A stretch of 10,006 bases of DNA. Origin: Ruminococcaceae bacterium UBA1767 (GTDB lineage: Bacteria > Bacillota > Clostridia > Oscillospirales > Acutalibacteraceae). Positions 1 to 6,111 of this stretch are shown here, one piece after another; positions within the stretch are counted from its first letter, which is position 1; every line of letters starts with the position of its first letter. The notes under the pieces were generated by a model, which saw only the letters and a list, made by a program, of their open reading frames with translations, searched no databases and had not been told where the DNA came from. Where the stretch lies: positions 1-10,006 of the forward strand of contig DCGX01000041.1 in the NCBI GenBank assembly GCA_002315505.1. Reading direction: 5' to 3'. A program made the position numbers and the translations under genes.

Positions 1-2
1 TA

Positions 3-252
3 TGTCATTCTGATGAGCAACGTGACGAAGAATCTCAAGTAAAAATCATACCGTACTGGCGACAACCTGTCGCCTAAAGTCAGCACAAACTTCTATTATT
101 ACGTAGGGAAAATGTGCTTTTCGCTGGGCTTTGATGAAATTTTACAGGCGCACACAGTGACGCCACTGCCGAAATATAAAAATTCTGCGTAGGGGACGAT
201 GCCCACATCGTCCCAATGCACAATGAGATACTTCGCTTCGCTCAGTATGACA
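3..252. repeat. MITE-like repeat, copy A (interrupted)
   Basis: The left end (3-75) matches copies B and C, including the internal perfect hairpin GGCGACA-acc-TGTCGCC at 58-74. The right end, TGAGATACTTCGC through ATGACA (about 223-252), matches their right ends. The roughly 145 bp between are unlike the other copies and include the GGGACGATG hairpin at 193-214, so the element appears split by another repeat or heavily diverged. Outer termini TGTCAT and ATGACA are inverted repeats of each other. The window begins right at the left edge, so its true boundary is not visible. Confidence 0.6.
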
Positions 253-445
253 TGCTTTTCGGCTCCTGTTTTCCATTTATGAAAAAAGTTATTCCCCCTG
301 ATAGGGGAAATGTCGCAAAGCGACAAAAGGGTATACAAAGCTGTCACGAAGTGACTGAGGGATCAAAGGGAAACAATGCAAAAACAATCCCTCCGTCCTT
401 GACTTAGTTCCTGCTTTTGGGACGATGTGGGCATCGTCCCCTACG
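188..445. repeat. 27 bp inverted repeat pair with internal hairpins
   Basis: Positions 188-214 are the exact reverse complement of 419-445. Each arm is itself a hairpin with a 9 bp stem (GGGACGATG and CATCGTCCC) and a 4-base loop, plus a CGTAG/CTACG tail facing outward. The arms bracket about 200 bp that contain the right end of MITE copy A and the first GTCAC-type repeat. A third, half-length copy lies at 644-670. The arrangement could be two independent insertions in opposite orientation or the ends of one composite element. Confidence 0.65.
293..361. repeat. GTCAC/GTGAC hairpin repeat, copy 1
   Basis: The core at 339-361 (AGCTGTCACGAAGTGACTGA followed by GGG) contains the hairpin GTCAC-gaa-GTGAC (343-355). 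It is preceded by a CCCC-tgata-GGGG hairpin (294-306) and by a third one, GTCGC-aaa-GCGAC (312-324). Relative to copy 2, where the C/G-rich hairpin abuts the GTCAC hairpin, about 30 bp are inserted here. It is non-coding, and no T-tract follows that would make it a terminator. Confidence 0.55.
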
Positions 446-457
446 AAAAACTGCATA

Positions 458-587
458 TGTCATTCTGAGGAGCAAAGCGACGAAGAATCTCAAGTAAAAA
501 TCATTCCGTAGTGGCGACAACCTGTCGCCTCAGGTCTGAACAAATTACATTTATGTATGGAGATACTTTGCGTTGCTCAGTATGACA
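458..587. repeat. MITE-like repeat, copy B
   Basis: This 130 bp element begins TGTCATTCTGAG and ends CTCAGTATGACA, giving imperfect terminal inverted repeats of about 12 bp, with ATCTC/GAGAT as an inner inverted pair. A perfect 7 bp hairpin (GGCGACA at 513-519, TGTCGCC at 523-529) lies in the middle. It has no coding capacity, so any movement would need an enzyme from elsewhere. Together with the 27 bp before it, positions 430-587 are repeated at 644-801 with about ten mismatches. Similar TGTCATTCTGAG repeats are widespread between genes in gut Clostridia; that comparison is from memory. Confidence 0.7.
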
Positions 588-595
588 TGGTTTAA

Positions 596-636
596 GGCTC
601 CCCGTGGGGGAGCTGTCACGGAGTGACTGAGGGGGT
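596..636. repeat. GTCAC/GTGAC hairpin repeat, copy 2
   Basis: Compact form: a CTCCCC-gtg-GGGGAG hairpin (598-612) directly followed by GTCAC-gga-GTGAC (615-627) and CTGAGGGGG. The 23 bp core at 611-633 differs from copy 1 (339-361) by one base. It sits between MITE copies B and C. Repeats of this type are, from general knowledge, common between genes in gut Firmicutes. Confidence 0.55.
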
Positions 637-671
637 TATTCTTGGCATCGTCCCCTACGAAAAACTGCATG

Positions 672-801
672 GGTCATTCTGAGGAGCAAAGCGACGAAGA
701 ATCTCAAGTAAAAATCATCCCGTACTGGCGACAACCTGTCGCCTCAGGTCTGAACAAATTACATTTATGTATTGAGATACTTCGCTCTGCTAAGTATGGC
801 A
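672..801. repeat. MITE-like repeat, copy C
   Basis: Third copy, also 130 bp and without gaps relative to copy B. The differences cluster at the two ends: the left terminus reads GGTCAT instead of TGTCAT and the right one ATGGCA instead of ATGACA, so the terminal pairing is decaying while the internal hairpin (727-743) is intact. As in copy B, the sequence GGCATCGTCCCCTACG plus AAAAACTGCAT (644-670) directly precedes it, so the duplicated block is larger than the element itself. Confidence 0.7.
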
Positions 802-861
802 TTTTTTATTTGTTCGATAATGTGACTTACAGGTCAGACAGTTCTGCTCCTGCCGAACATG

Positions 862-896
862 AAAAACCACCTGACTTTTGCACTAAATCAGGTGGT
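862..896 (-). terminator. Rho-independent terminator of the carboxypeptidase gene
   Basis: Read on the minus strand, a 9 bp perfect stem (ACCACCTGA paired with TCAGGTGGT, positions 888-896 and 866-874) with a 13-base loop is followed by TTTTT (862-866). It starts 6 bases after the TAA stop at 902-904. The plus-strand side has no T-run after the stem, so it should act mainly on the minus-strand gene. Confidence 0.85.
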
Positions 897-901
897 GAAA
901 T

Positions 902-2272
902 TTATTTCTTTTTCTTCTTAGCAGTATTTCTCTGCAATTCGTTGTACTTTACGATTTTTAATTCACGTTTTTTCTTACGTTTTCTGTTTTCGAGAATATT
1001 AACGGCAAGAACGAACAGAACAATGAGAACAACAAGAACGATAATTACTTTAACAATAGTATAACCTGTCAGCTTTTTCAAGGCGGAGGTTGCATAAAGA
1101 ATAATACTGAGATTAGCATCCTCTGCGACAACCAACTTAACCGTACCGATTTGCTGACCTGCGAACATAATTTTTGCATCGCACACCTCGTCACCTGCCT
1201 TAAGCGGAGCATCAATGCTGTCACTTAAATTCACAGGCTCAAAGCTCACGGAGTCGGAATCATTTCCCGACGGAACAAGTGCGAGTGTTTCGTCCTTTGC
1301 AACAAGTCGCATTGTGTCCATACTCCAGCAGTAGTTAAGCGGAACTGTTGTAACAAACTGATTTTTCTTTGCGATTATTTCATAACTGAGATTGCTGAAT
1401 GCCCAGCTATACATTCTTAAGGTGTCCATAAAAGCCTGATTTTCTTCGACATTGTCGGCATCTGAATCTCTGTAGTCACCGCCCATTGCAACGGCTAAAT
1501 AATTATATCCGTCCTTTGATGCATAGCTGATAAGACATTTGCCTGCACTGTCGGTTGAACCCGTTTTGATACCCTTGCAATAGCTGTAGTAGTATGAAAC
1601 GTAAGACGGATTCAAAAGGAAATTTGTATTTGTGAGTGTACGTGCTTCGTTTTTGTTTGTTGCAGGCAAATCGTAGGTTGAATTCGCAACGATTGCCTTA
1701 AAGGATGAAAATTTCATTGCCGCCTGAGCCATTTTTGCAAGGTCGCTTGCAGTTGTGTAATGTGTTGCGGAGTCGAGTCCGTGAGGATTATCAAAGTGCG
1801 TGTTTTTGCAGCCTAATTTCTGAGCTTCCTCATTCATTAATTTAACGAAGCCGTCAACACTTCCGCCAACCTCACAGGCGAGGACAACTGCGGCATCGTT
1901 TCCGCTCGGGATAAGAAGACAGCACAGCATATTGTAAAGTGACATTACTTCTCCGTCCTTAAGACCTGCGGTGGAGCTTCCTGTACCTGCAAGAGTGTCA
2001 AGCTCCGATTGATGAACGGTGATGGTTTTCTCAAGGTCCTTGTTTTTTTCAAGGACAACGAGAGCCGTCATGATTTTTGTAAGTGATGCAGGTGCAACCT
2101 TTGCGTCTGCGTTTTTGTCGACGATAACAGAGCCGTTGTCAAGGCTTATTAAAAGGTCAACCTTACAGTTAAGCTGTTCAATACTGTCCGCATAATTCTG
2201 TGCAGAGGCAGGTATAATAAACGATACGGATAGTATCGCAAGAATACATATAAAAATAATAAATTTTTTCAT
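902..2272 (-). CDS. D-alanyl-D-alanine carboxypeptidase, PBP5 family (S11)
   Basis: Low-molecular-weight penicillin-binding protein that removes the terminal D-alanine from peptidoglycan pentapeptides at the outer face of the membrane, limiting cross-linking. All three active-site motifs are present: SLTK (nucleophile Ser63, Lys66), SGN (123-125) and KTG (236-238). Residues 1-24 form a signal peptide with a likely cut after ASA, before QN. A C-terminal beta-rich domain (about 300-395) is followed by a hydrophobic helix (405-427) and a Lys/Arg-rich tail, so the mature enzyme is probably anchored by a true transmembrane helix. I prefer the ATG at 2272 (MKKFII) because GGGTG lies upstream; an in-frame ATG at 2287 would add five residues ahead of the signal peptide but has no ribosome site. 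Length is about 456 aa. The family is firm; which dac paralogue (dacA, dacB or dacF) is not decidable. It stands alone and is transcribed away from its neighbours. Confidence 0.93.
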   Translation of the reverse strand: MKKFIIFICILAILSVSFIIPASAQNYADSIEQLNCKVDLLISLDNGSVIVDKNADAKVAPASLTKIMTALVVLEKNKDLEKTITVHQSELDTLAGTGSSTAGLKDGEVMSLYNMLCCLLIPSGNDAAVVLACEVGGSVDGFVKLMNEEAQKLGCKNTHFDNPHGLDSATHYTTASDLAKMAQAAMKFSSFKAIVANSTYDLPATNKNEARTLTNTNFLLNPSYVSYYYSYCKGIKTGSTDSAGKCLISYASKDGYNYLAVAMGGDYRDSDADNVEENQAFMDTLRMYSWAFSNLSYEIIAKKNQFVTTVPLNYCWSMDTMRLVAKDETLALVPSGNDSDSVSFEPVNLSDSIDAPLKAGDEVCDAKIMFAGQQIGTVKLVVAEDANLSIILYATSALKKLTGYTIVKVIIVLVVLIVLFVLAVNILENRKRKKKRELKIVKYNELQRNTAKKKKK

Positions 2273-2296
2273 AGACAAAACACCCATATTTGTAGT

Positions 2297-2327
2297 ATTA
2301 TATTAGTATTGCCGGTTGATTACTCAA
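2297..2327 (-). promoter_or_regulatory. Candidate promoter of the carboxypeptidase gene
   Basis: On the minus strand TTGAGT (2322-2327) is followed by TATAAT (2297-2302) with a long 19-base gap; using TAATAT (2300-2305) as the -10 gives a 16-base gap. Transcription would start about 20 bases before the ATG. A second TATAAT on this strand (2337-2342) has only a poor -35, TTTATT, 17 bases upstream. The assignment is tentative. Confidence 0.35.
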
Positions 2328-2344
2328 TTGGAAAATATTATAGC
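2316..2344 (+). promoter_or_regulatory. Candidate promoter of the phosphoesterase operon
   Basis: TTGATT (2316-2321) and TATAGC (2339-2344) are spaced by 17 bases, a fair match to sigma-A sites, with a predicted leader of about 50 bases. It overlaps the divergent carboxypeptidase promoter candidates. Confidence 0.35.
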
Positions 2345-2401
2345 AGATTTTTCTGTAAAAATAAATAACAATTTGAAAAATTTTTGTAGGAGCGTGTGAC
2401 G

Positions 2402-3094
2402 ATGATTTACGCAACAGGTGATATGCACGGCGATATGAGCTTGTTTTCACAGAAAAAATTCAAGAACATAAAAAGCGGAGATACATTGCTTATCTGCGGC
2501 GATTTCGGCTTTGTCTGGAACGGAGATTCTAAAGAAAAGAAGAATCTCGATAAGCTGTCGAGAAAGGGCTATAACATCTGCTTCGTTGACGGCACACACG
2601 AAAACTTTGAGCTGATTGAAAGCTATCCCGTTATCAGCTTTGCAGGTGGAAAGGTGCATAAAATTCGTGAGAATGTGTACCATCTTATCCGTGGACAGGT
2701 TTATGAAATCGAAGGCGAAAAGATTTTTGCATTCGGTGGCGGTGAGCTTCCCGACAGTGATATGCGATACGATGAAAGCTCATGGAGTCGTTCGGAAATT
2801 CCGACACGTGAGGAAATGAGTGACGGAGTAGTTAATCTTGAAAGAAATATGTACAAGGTTGATTATATCGTAACGCATGAGCCTTCGCAGAAAATCAAGA
2901 ATTTTCTTCGTCTTAAGGATACTGAGCTTCCTACAGTTGCAAATTTAAACACATATTTTCAGGAGTTAAGTCAGAACTGTGAGTATACACGATGGGTTTT
3001 CGGAAGTATGCACGAGGATAAATTTATTTCTCCGTCACAGATTGCTTTATTTCAGAATTTGATTAATATTCGTACAGGAGAGGCGGTTAAATAA
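2402..3094 (+). CDS. Calcineurin-like metallophosphoesterase
   Basis: Predicted two-metal phosphoesterase, probably cytoplasmic (no signal peptide or membrane segment). Visible motifs: DMH (Asp7, His9), GDFG (33-36, metal-bridging Asp34), GTHE (64-67, His66), a later VTHE (His159) and GSMHED (His204) in place of the usual GHTH. The GNH motif normal for this superfamily reads GTH here. The start is ATG 2402, with AGGAG (2388-2392) nine bases upstream; an in-frame GTG at 2396 is only three bases from that site. The length of 230 aa suits the small bacterial members found in Clostridia. The TAA stop directly abuts the ATG of the acetyltransferase at 3095, so the two are surely co-transcribed and translationally linked. 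The substrate is unknown; nucleotides, phosphoproteins or phosphodiesters are all possible. Confidence 0.85.
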   Translation: MIYATGDMHGDMSLFSQKKFKNIKSGDTLLICGDFGFVWNGDSKEKKNLDKLSRKGYNICFVDGTHENFELIESYPVISFAGGKVHKIRENVYHLIRGQVYEIEGEKIFAFGGGELPDSDMRYDESSWSRSEIPTREEMSDGVVNLERNMYKVDYIVTHEPSQKIKNFLRLKDTELPTVANLNTYFQELSQNCEYTRWVFGSMHEDKFISPSQIALFQNLINIRTGEAVK

Positions 3095-4255
3095 ATGGAA
3101 AAATTATATTACGGACGTGGCAGGGATGAAGATAACAAAAAGCTGATTGCTTTTCTCGACGAGGTGTTTTTCATCAACATTCCTCAGCTGAATTTCTTTG
3201 ATATGCTGCCGAAAATTTATAAGGACAAATATCGTCCCGCTTACAATAATCTTGTTGTTCAGGATGAAAACGGAGAATTCCGTTCGGCTATCGGAAATTT
3301 CTACAACGATTTGCAAATCGGCGGTGAGCATTTCCATGCCTGCTGTATAGGTAATGTTGCCGTTGGTGAAAAATATCGTTCAATGGGCTATATGATTGAG
3401 CTGCTCAATAAATCAATCGAAGAGATGAAAGAGGGCGGAGTTGACCTTGCATATCTCGGCGGTCAGCGACAGAGATACGGCTATTTCGGCTTTGAGATTT
3501 CGGGCAGAAGATATCTTTACGGATATAACAAGCCTGTGCTTAAGCACGCTTTCGGCAATGAGCCAAGTGGCTTTGAAATTGAGCCGATGCAGGACGGTGA
3601 CATTGAAACAGCTGAGAAAATTCTTGCAATTTACAACGAGAGCCCTGTTCGTTCAATCCGTAACGCAGAGAGCCTTTACGATGTGCTTTGCTCGTGGAAC
3701 GGAAAGCCGTACATAATGAAGAAGGACGGCGAATTTGTCGGCTATTTCTCAATGGACGAGAACAACAAAATCGTTATGGAATGCGGTGTTGTTGATAATA
3801 AATATCTCAAAAATCTTGTTTTGGCAGTGTTCGAAACCTCACCCGAATACGATATCGAATTCTGCACAGCTCCGTTTGAAACCGAGAAAATCAAATTTTT
3901 CAATGCTTCTGCGGAGAACACAACAATCCAGGGCAACGAATCTATACTTGTGTTCAATTTTGAAAAATATATGCGTGCCTTGCTTCGTGTAAAATCACAG
4001 TACGCTAAGCTCTGCGACGGAGAAGCGGTTGTACTTATTCACGGAAAATTCGGTGACGAAAACCTTAAAATTTCCGTAAAGGACAATGTTCCGTCGGTTG
4101 AAAAAACAGACGAAAAGGCAACTGTTGAATTCAATCATCACGAGGCTACAAGAGCATTCTTCTCGAACTTCACCTTTGACAGAGATTCGCTTCCTGCTGA
4201 GGTTCAGCAGTGGTTACCGCTTCCGTCATATTTCTATATGACCGATACAATGTAA
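3095..4255 (+). CDS. Eis-like GNAT N-acetyltransferase with SCP2-like C-terminal domain
   Basis: Predicted acetyl-CoA-dependent N-acetyltransferase, cytoplasmic. The N-terminal GNAT fold carries motif A at about 85-104 (NVAVGEKYRSMGYMIELL), where Arg95 and Gly98 match the acetyl-CoA loop, and the stretch RQRYGYFGFE (125-134) that is typical of Eis-type enzymes. A second, degenerate GNAT-like region spans about 155-280. The last hundred residues (about 287-386, including LCDGEAVVLIHGKFGDENLKI) look like the sterol-carrier-protein-type domain that closes Eis proteins. The length of 386 aa fits that family. No gap separates it from the upstream phosphoesterase; its ribosome site (GGAG near 3077-3082) lies inside that gene. 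Eis proteins acetylate amines such as aminoglycosides or polyamines, but the substrate cannot be inferred here. Confidence 0.85.
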   Translation: MEKLYYGRGRDEDNKKLIAFLDEVFFINIPQLNFFDMLPKIYKDKYRPAYNNLVVQDENGEFRSAIGNFYNDLQIGGEHFHACCIGNVAVGEKYRSMGYMIELLNKSIEEMKEGGVDLAYLGGQRQRYGYFGFEISGRRYLYGYNKPVLKHAFGNEPSGFEIEPMQDGDIETAEKILAIYNESPVRSIRNAESLYDVLCSWNGKPYIMKKDGEFVGYFSMDENNKIVMECGVVDNKYLKNLVLAVFETSPEYDIEFCTAPFETEKIKFFNASAENTTIQGNESILVFNFEKYMRALLRVKSQYAKLCDGEAVVLIHGKFGDENLKISVKDNVPSVEKTDEKATVEFNHHEATRAFFSNFTFDRDSLPAEVQQWLPLPSYFYMTDTM

Positions 4256-4268
4256 ACGGAGGATTATT

Positions 4269-5315
4269 ATGGCTGTTTTAAAATCATTCTACGGCACTAT
4301 GCCCGACGGCAAAGAGGTCGAGCTTTTTTCAATAACTAACAATAATAACGTAACACTGCAGGTTATCACCTTCGGTGCAATTTTGCAGGCACTTTATACT
4401 CCCGATAAATTCGGCAGACTTAATGATATTACGGTCGGCTTTGACTCACTCTACGGTCACGTGAATTTTTCGGATTATCAGGGCAAAACCGTCGGCAGAT
4501 ACGCAAACAGACTTTGCCACAGCAGCTTTAATGTAAGCGGAAATGACGTGCAGATTGAAGCAAACGAAAAGGGCGGAAACTGTTGCCACAGTGCAGGCGA
4601 ATTTTCCGATGTTGTATGGGATGCCGAAATTGTCGGTGATAATGCGGTGAAAATGACATACACAAGTCCCGACGGAAACAAGGGCTATGAGGGTGCGGTT
4701 ACGGCTGTAGTTCTGTACACTCTCACAGACGACAACAAGGTTGTAATTGACTACGATGTTGTTGCAGACAAGACAACTGTTCTTAATTTCACAAATCACA
4801 CATATTTCAATCTTTCCGGCTCTGCTTCGGGCGATGTTTTAGACCATGTGCTTAAAATCAATGCAGATTACTACACTCCGACGGATTCCTTCAGCATTCC
4901 TACAGGTGAGCTTCGTGCGGTTAAGGGTACAGCCTTTGACTTCAATGAGCCTAAGACAATCGGCAGGGATATAGGCGAAAATGACGAACAGCTCGTTATG
5001 TGCAGAGGATATGACCATAACTTCTGCCTTTCAAAGAAGGATAATGAGCCTTGCGCTGAGGTGTTTGAGCCTGTCAGCGGAAGAACCTTGAAAGCATACA
5101 CGGATTTACCGGGTGTTCAGCTTTATACAGGTAATTTCCTTGACGGTACAGTTCTCGGAAAGGGCGGTATGCCGATGCCGAAGCACAACGGCTTCTGCCT
5201 TGAAACACAGCATTACCCCGACACTCCGAATCATCCGGATTTCCCTCAGTGTACATTTAAAGCAGGCGAGCATTTCATCAGCAGAACAATTTACGAGGTT
5301 GGTCTGCAGAAGTAA
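4269..5315 (+). CDS. galM: Aldose 1-epimerase (galactose mutarotase)
   Basis: Interconverts alpha and beta anomers of galactose or glucose, feeding the Leloir pathway; cytoplasmic. The active-site residues are all there: Arg81 in GRYANR, His107 in GGNCCH, His177 in NHTYFNLSG (176-184, the likely general acid), Asp249 in GYDHNF, and Glu312 in LETQHYPDTPNHP, the likely general base. The length of 348 aa is standard. GGAGGA (4258-4263) sits five bases before the ATG, and only 13 bases separate it from the acetyltransferase stop, so it is probably the last gene of a three-gene operon. No other galactose genes (galK, galT, galE) are in view, and no clear terminator follows, so read-through into the two-component genes is possible. 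Confidence 0.95.
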   Translation: MAVLKSFYGTMPDGKEVELFSITNNNNVTLQVITFGAILQALYTPDKFGRLNDITVGFDSLYGHVNFSDYQGKTVGRYANRLCHSSFNVSGNDVQIEANEKGGNCCHSAGEFSDVVWDAEIVGDNAVKMTYTSPDGNKGYEGAVTAVVLYTLTDDNKVVIDYDVVADKTTVLNFTNHTYFNLSGSASGDVLDHVLKINADYYTPTDSFSIPTGELRAVKGTAFDFNEPKTIGRDIGENDEQLVMCRGYDHNFCLSKKDNEPCAEVFEPVSGRTLKAYTDLPGVQLYTGNFLDGTVLGKGGMPMPKHNGFCLETQHYPDTPNHPDFPQCTFKAGEHFISRTIYEVGLQK

Positions 5316-5339
5316 ACTTTATAATTTATTATATATTCG

Positions 5340-5370
5340 TTCACAAATTAGACAAATTAAGGAATATAAT
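5340..5370 (+). promoter_or_regulatory. Promoter of the two-component operon with direct repeat
   Basis: A perfect -10 box TATAAT (5365-5370) is preceded by a poor -35, TTCACA (5340-5345), at the long distance of 19 bases, which suggests activator dependence. Between them lies a direct repeat ACAAATTA-G-ACAAATTA (5343-5350 and 5352-5359, 9-base period), a plausible binding site for an OmpR-type regulator and therefore for autoregulation. Confidence 0.5.
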
Positions 5371-5403
5371 TAAAGATAGAAAGAATTATTTGGAGGTAAT
5401 CGT

Positions 5404-6105
5404 ATGGCAACTGAAAAAATACTTGTTGTAGACGACGACACTAATATCTGTGAGCTTCTCAGACTCTATCTTGAAAAAGAAGGCTACTCAGTTACAATAG
5501 CAAATACAGGAATGCAAGCAATTAATAAATTTGCCGAAAAGCAACCCGATTTGATGCTTCTCGACATTATGCTTCCCGAGCTTGACGGCTGGCAGGTATG
5601 CCGTGAAATCAGAAAATCATCAAACAAGCCGATTATAATGATTTCAGCTAAAGGTGAAACCTTTGACAAGGTGCTTGGGCTTGAGCTTGGTGCGGACGAT
5701 TATATCACTAAGCCGTTTGAGGCTAAGGAAGTTGTTGCGAGAATCAAGGCTGTCCTTCGCCGCACAGCAGGTAAGTCTTCAACGGAAGTTGTTGACGAGT
5801 CCAAAAAGGTTTCTTTTGACAATCTTGAAATAAATCTTACAAATTATGAGCTTAAGGTAAAGGGCGAGCGTGTTGAAGCTCCGCCGAAGGAAATGGAGCT
5901 TCTTTTCCACCTTGCAAGCAATCCAAACAGAGTTTATACCCGTGACCAGCTTCTTGACGAGGTATGGGGCTTTGATTACTATGGTGACAGCCGTACAGTT
6001 GACGTTCACGTAAAGAGAATCCGTGAAAAGCTCGAGGGTGTTTCGGATAAATGGGAAATCAAAACCGTATGGAGCGTAGGTTATAAATTTGAAACCAAGG
6101 ACTGA
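5404..6105 (+). CDS. Two-component response regulator, OmpR/PhoB family
   Basis: DNA-binding transcription regulator activated by phosphorylation. The receiver domain (about 4-120) has the acidic pair Asp10-Asp11, phospho-acceptor Asp54 (LLDIMLPELDG), the switch Ser81 and Lys103 in the TKPF motif. A linker (about 121-135) leads to a winged-helix DNA-binding domain (about 136-231) with the usual RTVDVHVKRIREKL recognition helix and the closing VWSVGYKF. The length of 233 aa is typical. GGAGG (5392-5396) is seven bases before the ATG. The stop lies six bases before the kinase ATG, so the two are cotranscribed cognate partners. The close position of htrA and the motifs shared between both promoters suggest that htrA is a target. 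It resembles the CssR/PhoP/WalR group; the exact orthologue is uncertain. Confidence 0.95.
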   Translation: MATEKILVVDDDTNICELLRLYLEKEGYSVTIANTGMQAINKFAEKQPDLMLLDIMLPELDGWQVCREIRKSSNKPIIMISAKGETFDKVLGLELGADDYITKPFEAKEVVARIKAVLRRTAGKSSTEVVDESKKVSFDNLEINLTNYELKVKGERVEAPPKEMELLFHLASNPNRVYTRDQLLDEVWGFDYYGDSRTVDVHVKRIREKLEGVSDKWEIKTVWSVGYKFETKD

Positions 6106-6111
6106 TAGTCA

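Larger units (their letters stand above)
1..861. other. Gene-free intergenic repeat mosaic
   Basis: No convincing gene lies here. Open frames exist on both strands, but they run through palindromic repeats, lack good ribosome sites and resemble no family I know. The stretch is built from at least three repeat families annotated separately: a 130 bp MITE-like unit (positions 3-252 interrupted, 458-587, 672-801), a GGGACGATG/CATCGTCCC hairpin (193-214, 419-440, half copy at 644-670), and a GTCAC/GTGAC hairpin repeat (339-361, 611-633). Positions 803-861 are unique sequence before the carboxypeptidase terminator, with only a weak TGTTCG/CGAACA inverted pair (811-816, 854-859). No tRNA, rRNA or recognisable riboswitch is visible. 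Confidence 0.8.

Noticed and set aside
99..407. Short open frames on both strands (99-347 minus, 216-407 plus)
   Set aside because: They lie within palindromic repeats, have no ribosome site and match no known family.
1..801. Possible CRISPR array
   Set aside because: Repeat units are about 130 bp, only three, unevenly spaced and with terminal inverted ends; no short repeats with uniform spacers and no cas genes.
822..859. Hairpin formed by TGTTCG and CGAACA before the terminator
   Set aside because: Only 6 bp with a loop of nearly 40 bases; expected by chance and without supporting context.
642..1064. Plus-strand open frame of 140 codons
   Set aside because: It runs through MITE copy C, the terminator and the 3' end of the carboxypeptidase gene in antisense; composition is low-complexity (RTNRTMRTTRT) and no ribosome site is present.
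4446..4799. Minus-strand open frame of 117 codons inside galM
   Set aside because: Antisense shadow of a conserved enzyme; no ribosome site or recognisable domain.
5316..5339. Terminator between galM and the response regulator
   Set aside because: Only A+T-rich sequence without a stable stem followed by a T-run.
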